Shown here one piece after another: positions 55,865-63,689 of a stretch of DNA of 64,000 nt. Made by a program: the position numbers and the translations under genes. Each line of letters begins with the position of its first letter. The first letter of the stretch is position 1. The notes beneath the pieces are model-generated. The model was not told the DNA's origin. It saw nothing but the letters and a program-made list of their open reading frames with translations, and ran no database searches. This stretch comes from Mycobacterium sp. ITM-2016-00316 (lineage in GTDB: Bacteria > Actinomycetota > Actinomycetes > Mycobacteriales > Mycobacteriaceae), in NCBI RefSeq assembly GCF_002968335.2, contig NZ_CP134398.1, positions 4,588,001 to 4,652,000 of the forward strand, read 5' to 3'.

Positions 55865-57339
55865 TTCACGAGCCTCCTTTCCAGTCGATCCGAGAGTTTG
55901 GTCAGCGCCATGATGACCACGAAGTAGATGATGCCGACGATCAGCCACATCTCGAAGGCCTTGTAGTTACCCGCGATGATGATCCGGCCGCTCTGCGTGA
56001 GCTCGGCGATGCCGAGCACCGACAGGATCGAGGTGTCCTTCAGGGTGATGACGAACTGGTTGATATAGGACGGGATCATCGTCCGGATCGCTTGCGGCAG
56101 AATCACTTTTCGCATCGTCGGCAGATACCCGATGCCGAGGCTGCGGGCCGCCTCCATCTGCCCCTTGTCCACCGAGAGGATGCCGCCGCGCACGATCTCG
56201 GTCATATAGGCGCCGGCGTTGAGCGAGAGTGTGATGATGCCGGCGGTCACCGCCGACATCTGGAAGCCGAGCGCGGTGGGAATACCGAAATAGATGAAGA
56301 ACGCCTGCACGATCAGCGGTGTGCCACGGAAGATATCGACGAACGTGGTGCCGATGGCCCGCAGCCAGATGGACCGGGACACCCGCGCCAAGCCGAAGAT
56401 GATGCCCAGGATGAGCGCGAAGAAGATCGACGAGACCGTCAGGATGATGGTCATCTTCAGACCGGCCAGCAGCATCGGCGTGGTGCTCTTGATCAGCCCG
56501 AAGAACGAACTGTCGCTCGCTGCCGCGCCCTCACCGAGGTAGGTTGCCAGGATCTCGTCATAGCGGCCCGAAGCCTTGAGGTTTTCCAGCCCGGCGTTGA
56601 ACTTCTGCAGCAGCTCGGCGTTCTGCCCCTTGTTGACGGCGAATCCGTAGCCGGTCGGATCCTCCTTCGGTGTCACGGTTTTGAAGCCGTTGCCCTGTTG
56701 TATGGCGTACAGCAGCACGGGGTAGTCCTCGAAGGCGGCCACCGAGTTGCCGGTCCGCACCTCATCGAACATGGTGGACGAGTCGGCGAACGAGACCACC
56801 TCGAAGCCATACTGGTCCTTGATCGAATTCGCGAAATCCGCACCCTGGGTACCGTTCTTGACCGAGACCCGCTTACCGCGCAGATCCTCGTAGGACGTGA
56901 TGTCCTCGTTGTCCTCGAGCACCGCCATCTGGATGCCGGACTCGAAGTAGGGTTCGGAGAAGTCGAACACCTTCCGACGTTCGTCGGTGATCGACATGCC
57001 CGCGATGACACCGTCGACCTGGTTGGCCTGCACCGCCTGCAGCGCAGCATCGAAACCGAGCGGCTTGATGTCGACGCTGAAGTTCTGATCCTCGCCGATC
57101 GCCCGGATCAGATCCATGTCGATACCGACGAAATTGCCGCCGGCGTCCTGGAATTCGAACGGCGCAAAGGTCGTGTCGGTGGCGACGGTGTAGGTCTCGC
57201 CCTCCGCGGAGGCGGTTGCCGGCGCCAGCATCGCGGCACCGAACAGCCCGATGAGCAGACCCGTCAGCAGCACCGTGAGCCGCCGCCCGGGCCTGGTGGG
57301 TGGTTCGGGTCTACAGCCCGACGAGGTTTCGGCTCGCAT
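55861..57339 (-). CDS. Fused substrate-binding protein and permease of a polar amino acid ABC transporter
   Basis: A 492-residue fusion. Residues 1-47 are a signal/anchor ([25 protein letters not shown]), 48-270 a SBP_bac_3 domain ([35 protein letters not shown]), and 275-492 a His/Glu/Gln-type permease with five helices and the EAA loop [23 protein letters not shown] GlnH-GlnP fusion tethers the receptor to the channel. GGGAGACCAAC precedes the ATG. Probable substrate: glutamine, glutamate or another polar amino acid. Confidence 0.93.
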   Translation of the reverse strand: MRAETSSGCRPEPPTRPGRRLTVLLTGLLIGLFGAAMLAPATASAEGETYTVATDTTFAPFEFQDAGGNFVGIDMDLIRAIGEDQNFSVDIKPLGFDAALQAVQANQVDGVIAGMSITDERRKVFDFSEPYFESGIQMAVLEDNEDITSYEDLRGKRVSVKNGTQGADFANSIKDQYGFEVVSFADSSTMFDEVRTGNSVAAFEDYPVLLYAIQQGNGFKTVTPKEDPTGYGFAVNKGQNAELLQKFNAGLENLKASGRYDEILATYLGEGAAASDSSFFGLIKSTTPMLLAGLKMTIILTVSSIFFALILGIIFGLARVSRSIWLRAIGTTFVDIFRGTPLIVQAFFIYFGIPTALGFQMSAVTAGIITLSLNAGAYMTEIVRGGILSVDKGQMEAARSLGIGYLPTMRKVILPQAIRTMIPSYINQFVITLKDTSILSVLGIAELTQSGRIIIAGNYKAFEMWLIVGIIYFVVIMALTKLSDRLERRLVK

Positions 57340-57500
57340 GTTGGTCTCCCGTTCAAAGTGCCGTGACGGATTCACGCTAGTGCTGCGATGCGCCCTGCGG
57401 GGGATCTCCAGACAATCTCCACGTCAGCTCCAAGCAACGCCACCCTCCCGGCGAGCACGATCGACACATCGAAACCGATCATCACCAGGAAGGAACGGTC

Positions 57501-57800
57501 ATGCGCATCGCACTCACCGTCGTCATCGCCTCCGCCGCCATCGGCGTGTTGGCCGGCACCGCGGCCCCGGCCCACGCCGAGTCCGCGAACCTCACCATCG
57601 ATCAGTTGGAGGCCCAGGGGTTCGACGTCCGCGTGAGCCGTCTGGGCAGCGCTCCGCTCGATGAATGTGAGGTCACCGATATCGGCAACGTGCAGGAGCA
57701 GAAGCGCCTGGTCAATGTCGAAGGTTTCAACGACCGCAACGCGATCGTGCCGATCGTCGTGAAGCGCACCATCACGGTGACGCTGGACTGCTCGCGCTGA
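57501..57800 (+). CDS. Small secreted two-Cys protein (family member 2)
   Basis: A 99-residue exported protein: signal peptide MRIALTVVIASAAIGVLAGTAAPAHA, then about 73 residues with two Cys (DECEVTDIGN and LDCSR). It is a paralogue of the 45882-46196 product: same GSAPLxxCxVTxI core and same C-terminal TLDCxR. AGGAAGGAACGGTC before the ATG is a strong ribosome site, suggesting abundant product. Function unknown. Confidence 0.87.
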   Translation: MRIALTVVIASAAIGVLAGTAAPAHAESANLTIDQLEAQGFDVRVSRLGSAPLDECEVTDIGNVQEQKRLVNVEGFNDRNAIVPIVVKRTITVTLDCSR

Positions 57801-57806
57801 CCGATA

Positions 57807-58697
57807 TCAGCCTGGTGGCGAGTACCCATGCAGATAGGGCGTTCTCGGCCGCGGGGACATGAAGGACGGCAACCGCGGCGGAAGGTCGGGTTTCAGCGCT
57901 GCCGGCCCGACCGAGGACCAGACCGTGGAGACCGCGCCCTTCGAGGCGTTGATGCCGAAATCGCGCGCCAGGTGCGGCCGGTAGGGCAGCGCGGGTCCGA
58001 GTAGTTCGTTGCCGGAATGATTCTCACCGGTGTCCACGTGGTACGCCGCCCCGGAGAACGGCAGCGGCTCCAGCACCCGGCCGCGGTCCTGCCACCATTC
58101 CAGCGAGTACCGATGATTGCCGAGAATCTGCTCCAGTCCGTCACCGAAACCCGCCGCGACCTGCTGCTGGGTCGCCGTCACGGTGAGGGCTTCGGGCACC
58201 TCGTATGCATCCAGGGGAACGATGAACGAGCTACCGCAGATGCGGAACAGTTTCCGCTGCAGCGTGTAGCAGTTGCGCGAGCGCGAATACATGACGCCGC
58301 GTTTGAGCACCCAGCCCGGATGACCGGGATGGCTATTGACAAACGAGACCAGGTCGCGGTGCACGAAATCATCCGCGTCGACCGGCATGACGTACTCGGG
58401 TCCGAACTCCCGTGCGGCGACCAGCCCGATCCCGACCTTGGTGCCCTTGTCCCACACACCGGGGGCCTTCCCGGTCTGTGGCGCACCGTCCAGCGACGGG
58501 GGCGCGAAATCCACCTCCACGAAATGCGTTCGCGTCGGCAGCGCGAAAGACGGCTTGCGATTGCCGACGATGATCACCACGTAGTCGGAGCACGTCTGCC
58601 TGGTCACCGAGGCCAGGGTGTCGCGCAACAGCGCCTCGACGCGGCCATAGTCGGCCGAGTTGTGCGGGTGACGCAACGTGGTGACGAAGGCCAGCAC
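57807..58697 (-). CDS. Putative glycosyltransferase (GT-A fold)
   Basis: A 296-residue protein with the features of family 2-like GT-A glycosyltransferases: an N-terminal MLAFVTTLRHPHNSADYGRV strand-helix unit, TCSDYVVIIVGNRKP, and the metal/nucleotide-binding VDADD at residues 106-110. No membrane helix. Acceptor and sugar unknown. Starts at GTG 58697. It is divergent from the A-T-TE enzyme; the iron box lies 240 bp upstream, nearer the enzyme. Confidence 0.78.
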   Translation of the reverse strand: MLAFVTTLRHPHNSADYGRVEALLRDTLASVTRQTCSDYVVIIVGNRKPSFALPTRTHFVEVDFAPPSLDGAPQTGKAPGVWDKGTKVGIGLVAAREFGPEYVMPVDADDFVHRDLVSFVNSHPGHPGWVLKRGVMYSRSRNCYTLQRKLFRICGSSFIVPLDAYEVPEALTVTATQQQVAAGFGDGLEQILGNHRYSLEWWQDRGRVLEPLPFSGAAYHVDTGENHSGNELLGPALPYRPHLARDFGINASKGAVSTVWSSVGPAALKPDLPPRLPSFMSPRPRTPYLHGYSPPG

Positions 58698-59005
58698 CGT
58701 GGTTTCCCCTATTCCGAAGTTCCAGCTAACTCACGGCCACTCGGACCTGAGGCAACTGACGACTGAGACAATGCGCGCTTCGCTGACCTGCCGCGCGCCG
58801 TGCGGAGCCAAAACCGCTCTCCTCTGCACGCGAAAACAACCTGCCGACCCGCCGTGGACCAGGCCATCCAGGCGGTGCCGTCGGCCCAGACCAAGGCCGA
58901 TGGCGCGGCGACGGCTCCCACAATTACCAGTTCACACACAGTTAGGCTAGCCTGCCCGAAGTTTCCATACCTAAGTACATCGATGGGCAGAGTCGGAGGG
59001 TCGGC
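58698..59005. other. 308-bp divergent regulatory region
   Basis: Lies between the glycosyltransferase (left) and the A-T-TE gene (right). It contains an IdeR-type iron box at 58937-58955 and GGAGGGTCGGC as the ribosome site before the ATG at 59006. The left half shows no feature I can name and no coding frame with support. Confidence 0.6.
58937..58955 (+). promoter_or_regulatory. IdeR-type iron box before the A-T-TE enzyme gene
   Basis: The 19 bases contain GTTAGGCTAGCCT; the central nine GTTAGGCTA are identical to the IdeR consensus TTAGGTTAGSCTAACCTAA, and 12 of 19 positions agree overall. It lies 50-69 bp before the ATG, where iron-bound IdeR would repress. This is the better of the two iron-box candidates in the window. 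Confidence 0.6.
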
Positions 59006-61804
59006 ATGTTCGACAGCGTCATCTGGTACCGAATGCGCCAATTCAGCAAACATTCCAGCACACCTGCTGCGGAACGGATGCCGCAGGTCAAACGCATTCC
59101 GTTGCGCGTCGGCAATCCGCTCGACAGCTCCGGCAGGCGTCCCGTGCACGCCCTGCCGTCCAGCACCGATGGCCGAATCCGACGGGCCGCAATCCTCGCG
59201 GCAGTGACCAGCGTCACGCTCACCGCCGCCGTCCTCGTTGCCCGATCCGGGCGCCGTGGCACCACGGCGCAGTCGGCCGAGCCCACCGGCGCGACCACCC
59301 CAGCACGCCCGATCGCACAAGCCCCCGCGCAGGAGGACACTCCCCTCGAACATCGTTCGGTACCCGCACATTTCGCGGCGACCGCACGCAGCAGACCTGA
59401 ACAGGTGGCCCTGCGCACCACCTCGGAATCGGTCACCTATCGCGAACTGCTGGACGCGGCGCTGGTGTCTCAGACGCGCCCCGACGTCGATGGACCCTGC
59501 GCCGCTGTGCTCGCCGCACCATCGACACCCCAGACCGTCGCGACCGTGCTGGGTCTGTTCGCGTCCGGGACTCCCGTCGTGGCCCTGGACCCGGCGATGC
59601 CGGCCAACCGGGCACAGAAGATCTCGTCGATCCTGATCGAGCACGGTTACCAGCCCTGGCCGGTTCAGGTCCCCGACCGACTGCCCGGCGGCGCCGACCT
59701 CGATGCGGAACTGGGCGCCGATTCCGACACCGACGATGTGACGAGCATCCAGTTCACGTCGGGTTCCACCGGCACCCCCAAGGCGGTGCTGCATCCGAAC
59801 GGACTGTGGCTCGCCGATGCTCAACTGCTCAACGACCGCTTCGGCCTGGGTGACGGCCGAAAGGTCGCACTCTGCATGCCGATCAGCTTCGCGGCCGGGC
59901 TCAACGTGCTGATCGCCTCTCTGCTGGGCGGGGCCGAGGTGATCGCGGTCGACCCTGCCAAGCACTCCGCGCGAGAGGCATTCGAGCTCATCACCGATTC
60001 GGGTGCACAGGCCATCACCTGTACACCGGCCTTCGTGGATGCTCTGCACACCGCCGCACGGGGCGCGACACTGCCCGCGGTGGAACGAATTGTGACCACC
60101 GGCGAGGCAGCACATGCGCGCCACGTACGACTGGCTCGCGAACTCGCCCCGGATGCGGTCTTCACGAACTGGGCAGGCTCGACCGAGACGCTCGCCATCG
60201 CGAGCTATGACATCCCGCCGAACGCCGCGCTGCCACACGGCGTCATACCGGTGGGAGTTCCCGCCCCGCACAAGCAGATCGACATCGATGCGAACGGCTC
60301 GGTATCCATCACCTCACGTCATCTCGCGCTGGGCTACCTGGATCCGGAGACTTCGGCCGCGGTGTTCTCGGTGCATCCGGATGGCGCGCGGACCTATGCC
60401 GGCGGCGACGTCGGGCGCTGGGATGAGCACGGCAACCTGGTGCTGTCCGGCCGGGCGGATGCCACCGTCAAGATCCGGGGCTATCTCGTGGAGCCCTCGG
60501 AGATCGAATCCACGTTGTTGAGCTATGACGACGTCCGGGAGGCCATCGTGGTGGCCGACACCACCGGAACGCCCACTCTGGCCGCCTACGTATCCGCGGA
60601 CCCAGATGCCCGCACACCGGCAGTGGCTGAACTGCGCACCCGCCTACACCGGGACCTGCCCCCCTATATGGTGCCCGCCTACATCGTGGTGCTCGGCGCG
60701 TTGCCGCGAGGCGATCGCGGCAAGATCGACCGAATGGCACTGCCACCGGTGGGCCGGCCTGAGTTCGATCCTCCGCGCGGAGAACAGGAATCATCCATCG
60801 CGCGGCTGTGGTCGGAGGTGCTGCACATCGACAGGGTCGGTCGCACCGACGGCTTCTATGCACTCGGCGGGGACTCGCTGAGCGTGACGCAGATGCTGGC
60901 GCGCGTGACCGAAGTGCACGGCGCCACACTCAATCCGTCGGATCTGGCCGGCGCGCCGACCGTGGCCGAGTTCGCGCAGAAGCTCACGCGTTCCAGCGGA
61001 CCCGCGCTGCCGCCGACCACCGTGGCATTGCGGCCGATATCTGCCGACACCGTGGGCACGCCGATTTTCTGCTTCTCCGGGGCCGGCGCCTCCTCGCTGT
61101 GCTTCGTGCCGTTCGCCGAACGGGTCGGTGACAAGACGGCGGTGTACGCCCTGGAGCCCAAAGGACTGGAGAAGCGCGCAATCCCGGATCTGTCGGTGGA
61201 AGCCGCGGCGCGCCGCCACGTCCGCAACCTGCGCCTTGTCCAGCCACGCGGCCCGTACATCCTGGTCGGTCATTCGTTGGGATCCCATATAGCTCTGGAA
61301 GCTGCTCGTCTGCTCGAAGATGCCGGCGCGACAGTCGAATTGCTCGTGATGCTGGACCCTTGGCTGTCCCCACAGGCGGCCAAGCAGGCGGGCGCCGGGC
61401 TTCCCGATGTCAGCGTCACGATCCAGGAGACGATGCCGACCGATATCAGGTCCTGGTGGGAGCATCAGAAGAAGGTGCCGTTGGCCGGACTGTTCGTCGG
61501 CGACCATCTGCGAAAGACTGCGGCAATCGAGGAAGTGGGCATCATGAGCGGCTTGCGGTTCGTCCCGCAGCCGTGGCGGGGACGCGCACTGGTGGTGCTG
61601 AGCCACCTCAACAAGGATGATCCCCGGCTGTGGCCGCGGATCATCACCGGCGAGTTGACCATCCGGCACCTGGAGTGCACCCATATGTCGATCGTCCGCG
61701 AGCCACATATCGGCGCCGTGGCCGACATGATCGATGAGGTGCTGGGCCACCAGCGCATCGGGAGGGCAGCGGCATCGCTGCGCCGCCCTCCCGATGTCGG
61801 CTAA
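59006..61804 (+). CDS. Membrane-anchored A-T-TE nonribosomal peptide synthetase-like enzyme
   Basis: A 932-residue protein. Residues 1-59 are basic, 60-80 form a membrane helix, then an adenylation domain (about 115-580): A3 TSGSTGTPKA (251-260), NWAGSTE (388-394), YAGGDVGRWDEHGNL, VKIRGYLVEPSEIES and Lys573 in PRGDRGKIDR. A carrier domain follows (Ser624 in LGGDSLS) and a thioesterase (Ser757 in GHSLGS, Asp784, a His in ECTHMSIV). No condensation domain. The Asp that binds the amino group in the FDxS motif is Ala296 here (ISFAAGLN), so the substrate may lack an alpha-amino group. The iron box suggests a siderophore-linked role. Confidence 0.88.
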   Translation: MFDSVIWYRMRQFSKHSSTPAAERMPQVKRIPLRVGNPLDSSGRRPVHALPSSTDGRIRRAAILAAVTSVTLTAAVLVARSGRRGTTAQSAEPTGATTPARPIAQAPAQEDTPLEHRSVPAHFAATARSRPEQVALRTTSESVTYRELLDAALVSQTRPDVDGPCAAVLAAPSTPQTVATVLGLFASGTPVVALDPAMPANRAQKISSILIEHGYQPWPVQVPDRLPGGADLDAELGADSDTDDVTSIQFTSGSTGTPKAVLHPNGLWLADAQLLNDRFGLGDGRKVALCMPISFAAGLNVLIASLLGGAEVIAVDPAKHSAREAFELITDSGAQAITCTPAFVDALHTAARGATLPAVERIVTTGEAAHARHVRLARELAPDAVFTNWAGSTETLAIASYDIPPNAALPHGVIPVGVPAPHKQIDIDANGSVSITSRHLALGYLDPETSAAVFSVHPDGARTYAGGDVGRWDEHGNLVLSGRADATVKIRGYLVEPSEIESTLLSYDDVREAIVVADTTGTPTLAAYVSADPDARTPAVAELRTRLHRDLPPYMVPAYIVVLGALPRGDRGKIDRMALPPVGRPEFDPPRGEQESSIARLWSEVLHIDRVGRTDGFYALGGDSLSVTQMLARVTEVHGATLNPSDLAGAPTVAEFAQKLTRSSGPALPPTTVALRPISADTVGTPIFCFSGAGASSLCFVPFAERVGDKTAVYALEPKGLEKRAIPDLSVEAAARRHVRNLRLVQPRGPYILVGHSLGSHIALEAARLLEDAGATVELLVMLDPWLSPQAAKQAGAGLPDVSVTIQETMPTDIRSWWEHQKKVPLAGLFVGDHLRKTAAIEEVGIMSGLRFVPQPWRGRALVVLSHLNKDDPRLWPRIITGELTIRHLECTHMSIVREPHIGAVADMIDEVLGHQRIGRAAASLRRPPDVG
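61756..61796. terminator. Hairpin embedded in the end of the A-T-TE gene
   Basis: CATCGGGAGGGC (61756-61767) pairs perfectly with GCCCTCCCGATG (61785-61796), with a second small stem AGCG-GCAT-CGCT inside. It ends 5 bp before the stop of the enzyme gene and lies just past the stop of the convergent gene, so it probably terminates both. Confidence 0.65.
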
Positions 61805-62247
61805 CGGAACAAGCTGCCGATATTGCGCACCAGGTTGCGACCCGCGGTCCCGGCGTTACGGGCCAGGTCGTTGCCGGCCCGGTTGGCGTTCTGCACCGCG
61901 TTGTCGGTGAAGGTGCCGCCGTTGATCAACAGATTCGTCCCGACACGGCCGAGGCCCTGCTGCGCGTCGCTGCCCACCTGCCCGGCATTGCGCTGCAGAT
62001 TGCTGCCGAAGCGGCCCAGGTTGCGCACGAGGTTGTCACCGAACTCTCCGACATCCTCGGGTGTCAGCCTGGCGGTCGATGCCGCGGTGCCGCGTTGCTG
62101 CGCGGCGACGTGCGCATCGGCGGCGCTCGTGTCTGCCGATGCCGTCCCGGCCCCTGCGAGCGCAATTCCGAGACACATTGTCGTGGTGGCACCAGCGAGC
62201 ACCATTGCCTTGATCATTGCGGGCTTCCCCGACCCGTTGCGATCCAT
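61801..62247 (-). CDS. Secreted 11-residue-repeat protein 1
   Basis: A 148-residue exported protein: signal peptide to about GAGTASA, a short linker, then seven uninterrupted 11-residue units from residue 67 to 143 (GEFGDNLVRNL, GRFGSNLQRNA, GQVGSDAQQGL, GRVGTNLLING, ...). Each unit has Gly first and hydrophobic residues near positions 3, 7 and 11, the hendecad spacing of amphipathic helices. GGAGGGAGACGAATC precedes the ATG. Its stop overlaps the stop of the A-T-TE gene by two bases. Paralogue of the 62698-63189 product. No family recognised. Confidence 0.85.
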   Translation of the reverse strand: MDRNGSGKPAMIKAMVLAGATTTMCLGIALAGAGTASADTSAADAHVAAQQRGTAASTARLTPEDVGEFGDNLVRNLGRFGSNLQRNAGQVGSDAQQGLGRVGTNLLINGGTFTDNAVQNANRAGNDLARNAGTAGRNLVRNIGSLFR

Positions 62248-62697
62248 GATTCGTCTCCCTCCAGCAAATTTCAAACGAACAGCCTGAAGTTAACACACAG
62301 TGTGTGCTCCAGATCACATTGCACCGGAACGAATCACCAACGGACGGTCACGATTTCACCCATGTTTCCCTTTGCTGAAGCGACGACCATAGGCTGGCTA
62401 TCGATCGCGGGTAACCTCCGCGGAGAGGGCCCCGAACTGCCATTACAGTGATCATGAAATACAGCAAGTATTTACGAATGCGACAATTGAGCGATTACCA
62501 GGCACTTGGGCGCAGAGCGCATCCACTGGCGCTACCGCCCGGCCCGCGATGACGGTCGTGGCAACGCTGCCCGCGTCGCCATCGACGGACCATCAGCAAA
62601 CAGCGACGGTGCCGAGGGATCCAGACCGGCCCCGGCCCCGACATGACGGCGGGCAGCGGGAGAAACCACCCGCTGCCCGGCCGCACTCGACGTCGAA
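62248..62697. other. 450-bp intergenic region between the repeat-protein genes
   Basis: Upstream of the 62247 start is ACACACAGTGTGT (62293-62305), a palindrome that could be an operator. The middle, about 62430-62480, is AT-rich (AATACAGCAAGTATTTACGA). The right end holds the terminator of the next gene at 62650-62679. I see no supported coding frame. Confidence 0.55.
62650..62679 (-). terminator. Terminator of the second repeat-protein gene
   Basis: CGGGCAGCGGG (62650-62660) pairs perfectly with CCCGCTGCCCG (62669-62679) around an 8-base loop. It lies about 18 bp past the stop at 62698 on the minus strand. No U tract. Confidence 0.7.
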
Positions 62698-63189
62698 CTA
62701 GTCGCCCAGAATATTGCCGACGAACCCGCCGAGGTTCTGCTGCGCGTTACTGGCCGCGGTGCCGCCGTTGACCAGCACGTCGGTGCCGACCTGGCCGAGG
62801 CCCTGCTGCGCGTCACTGCCGACCTGGCCGAGGCCCTGCTGCGCGTCACTGGCCGACGTTCCACCGTTGATGAGCAGATTGGTCCCGACAGTGCCGAGGC
62901 CTTGCTGGGCATCGCTGCCGACCTGCCCGAGGTTGCGTTGCAGATTGCTTCCGACGGTTCCGAGGTTGCGCTGCAGATTGCTGCCGAACCGGCCGATGCG
63001 CTGCAGCGGCGACCTGCTGGTGCTCGAGCTGGAGCTCGCACTCGAGCTCGAGCTGGAGGCGGTTTGCCCCGTATCCGCGTACGCAGCCCCTGCACCTGCC
63101 GTGGCCACTCCCATGGCCAAGGCGATCCCGCCCCCGGCGACGGCCGTCGCAGCGATCATCCGTACCGAGGTTCCCTGACGTCCCACCAT
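62698..63189 (-). CDS. Secreted 11-residue-repeat protein 2
   Basis: A 163-residue exported protein: signal peptide ending near AGAAYA, a serine run (residues 45-60), then eight complete 11-residue units and a partial one (66-163): GRFGSNLQRNL, GTVGSNLQRNL, GQVGSDAQQGL, GTVGTNLLING, GTSASDAQQGL, GQVGSDAQQGL, GQVGTDVLVNG, GTAASNAQQNL. Unit order partly repeats that of protein 1, showing common origin. AAAGGGAGATCAAC precedes the ATG at 63189. Function unknown; an amphipathic, possibly lipid- or wall-binding helix is an inference. Confidence 0.85.
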   Translation of the reverse strand: MVGRQGTSVRMIAATAVAGGGIALAMGVATAGAGAAYADTGQTASSSSSSASSSSSTSRSPLQRIGRFGSNLQRNLGTVGSNLQRNLGQVGSDAQQGLGTVGTNLLINGGTSASDAQQGLGQVGSDAQQGLGQVGTDVLVNGGTAASNAQQNLGGFVGNILGD

Positions 63190-63689
63190 GTTGATCTCCC
63201 TTTCAGCAAATTCCCCGACCAACGTCCCGAAGCTATCACGACCATTGCCTAGCAAACCAGACTCTGCGCCGAGATTTCTCAATTCGTGATTGACGGATAC
63301 GACAATTCGTTTGCCGCAGCGTCGCGGGCGACCGGCCGCGCCGGCTCTGCAGACCGCACTCGACCGCACCGTTCGCATTCGATAAAGGGCCATTTGATCA
63401 GTGCTTTCGGCGCCGTTGAGCGCCGACCGGAGTGCCGGAACCCCGATGCCGCGATCGCTTGCGGGTAGATAGCCAATGGCGATAGTCGCCGCGGCACCGC
63501 AGCTTCCTCTTGGCATTTGCCATTCCACTATCAAGATCAGCTGTTTCCGGTATTCAGCAAACTAAACATCAGGTTGGCGCACATGCTGTCCAGATGCCGC
63601 ACCGTGAACCTGTCCGTGCTGCGCAGCATCCCCCGGACACCAGGAAACCCGCCGGAGCCCGAGTGGTCCCGGCGTCGCTGACGACCGGG
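63190..63689. other. 500-bp intergenic region without a supported gene
   Basis: It lies upstream of repeat protein 2 and downstream of the partial gene at the right edge, both minus strand. The part near 63500-63570 is AT-richer and may hold a promoter. Reading frames on either strand lack ribosome sites and codon bias. No tRNA-like cloverleaf or inverted repeat stood out. Confidence 0.5.

Noticed and set aside
62700..63000. Tandem 33-bp periodic repeats, considered as a non-coding repeat array
   Set aside because: They are in-frame codons for 11-residue units of an exported protein with a signal peptide and ribosome site.
63582..63683. A 33-codon plus-strand frame in the right-hand intergenic region
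   Set aside because: No ribosome site and no similarity to anything I recognise; basic shadow-like composition.
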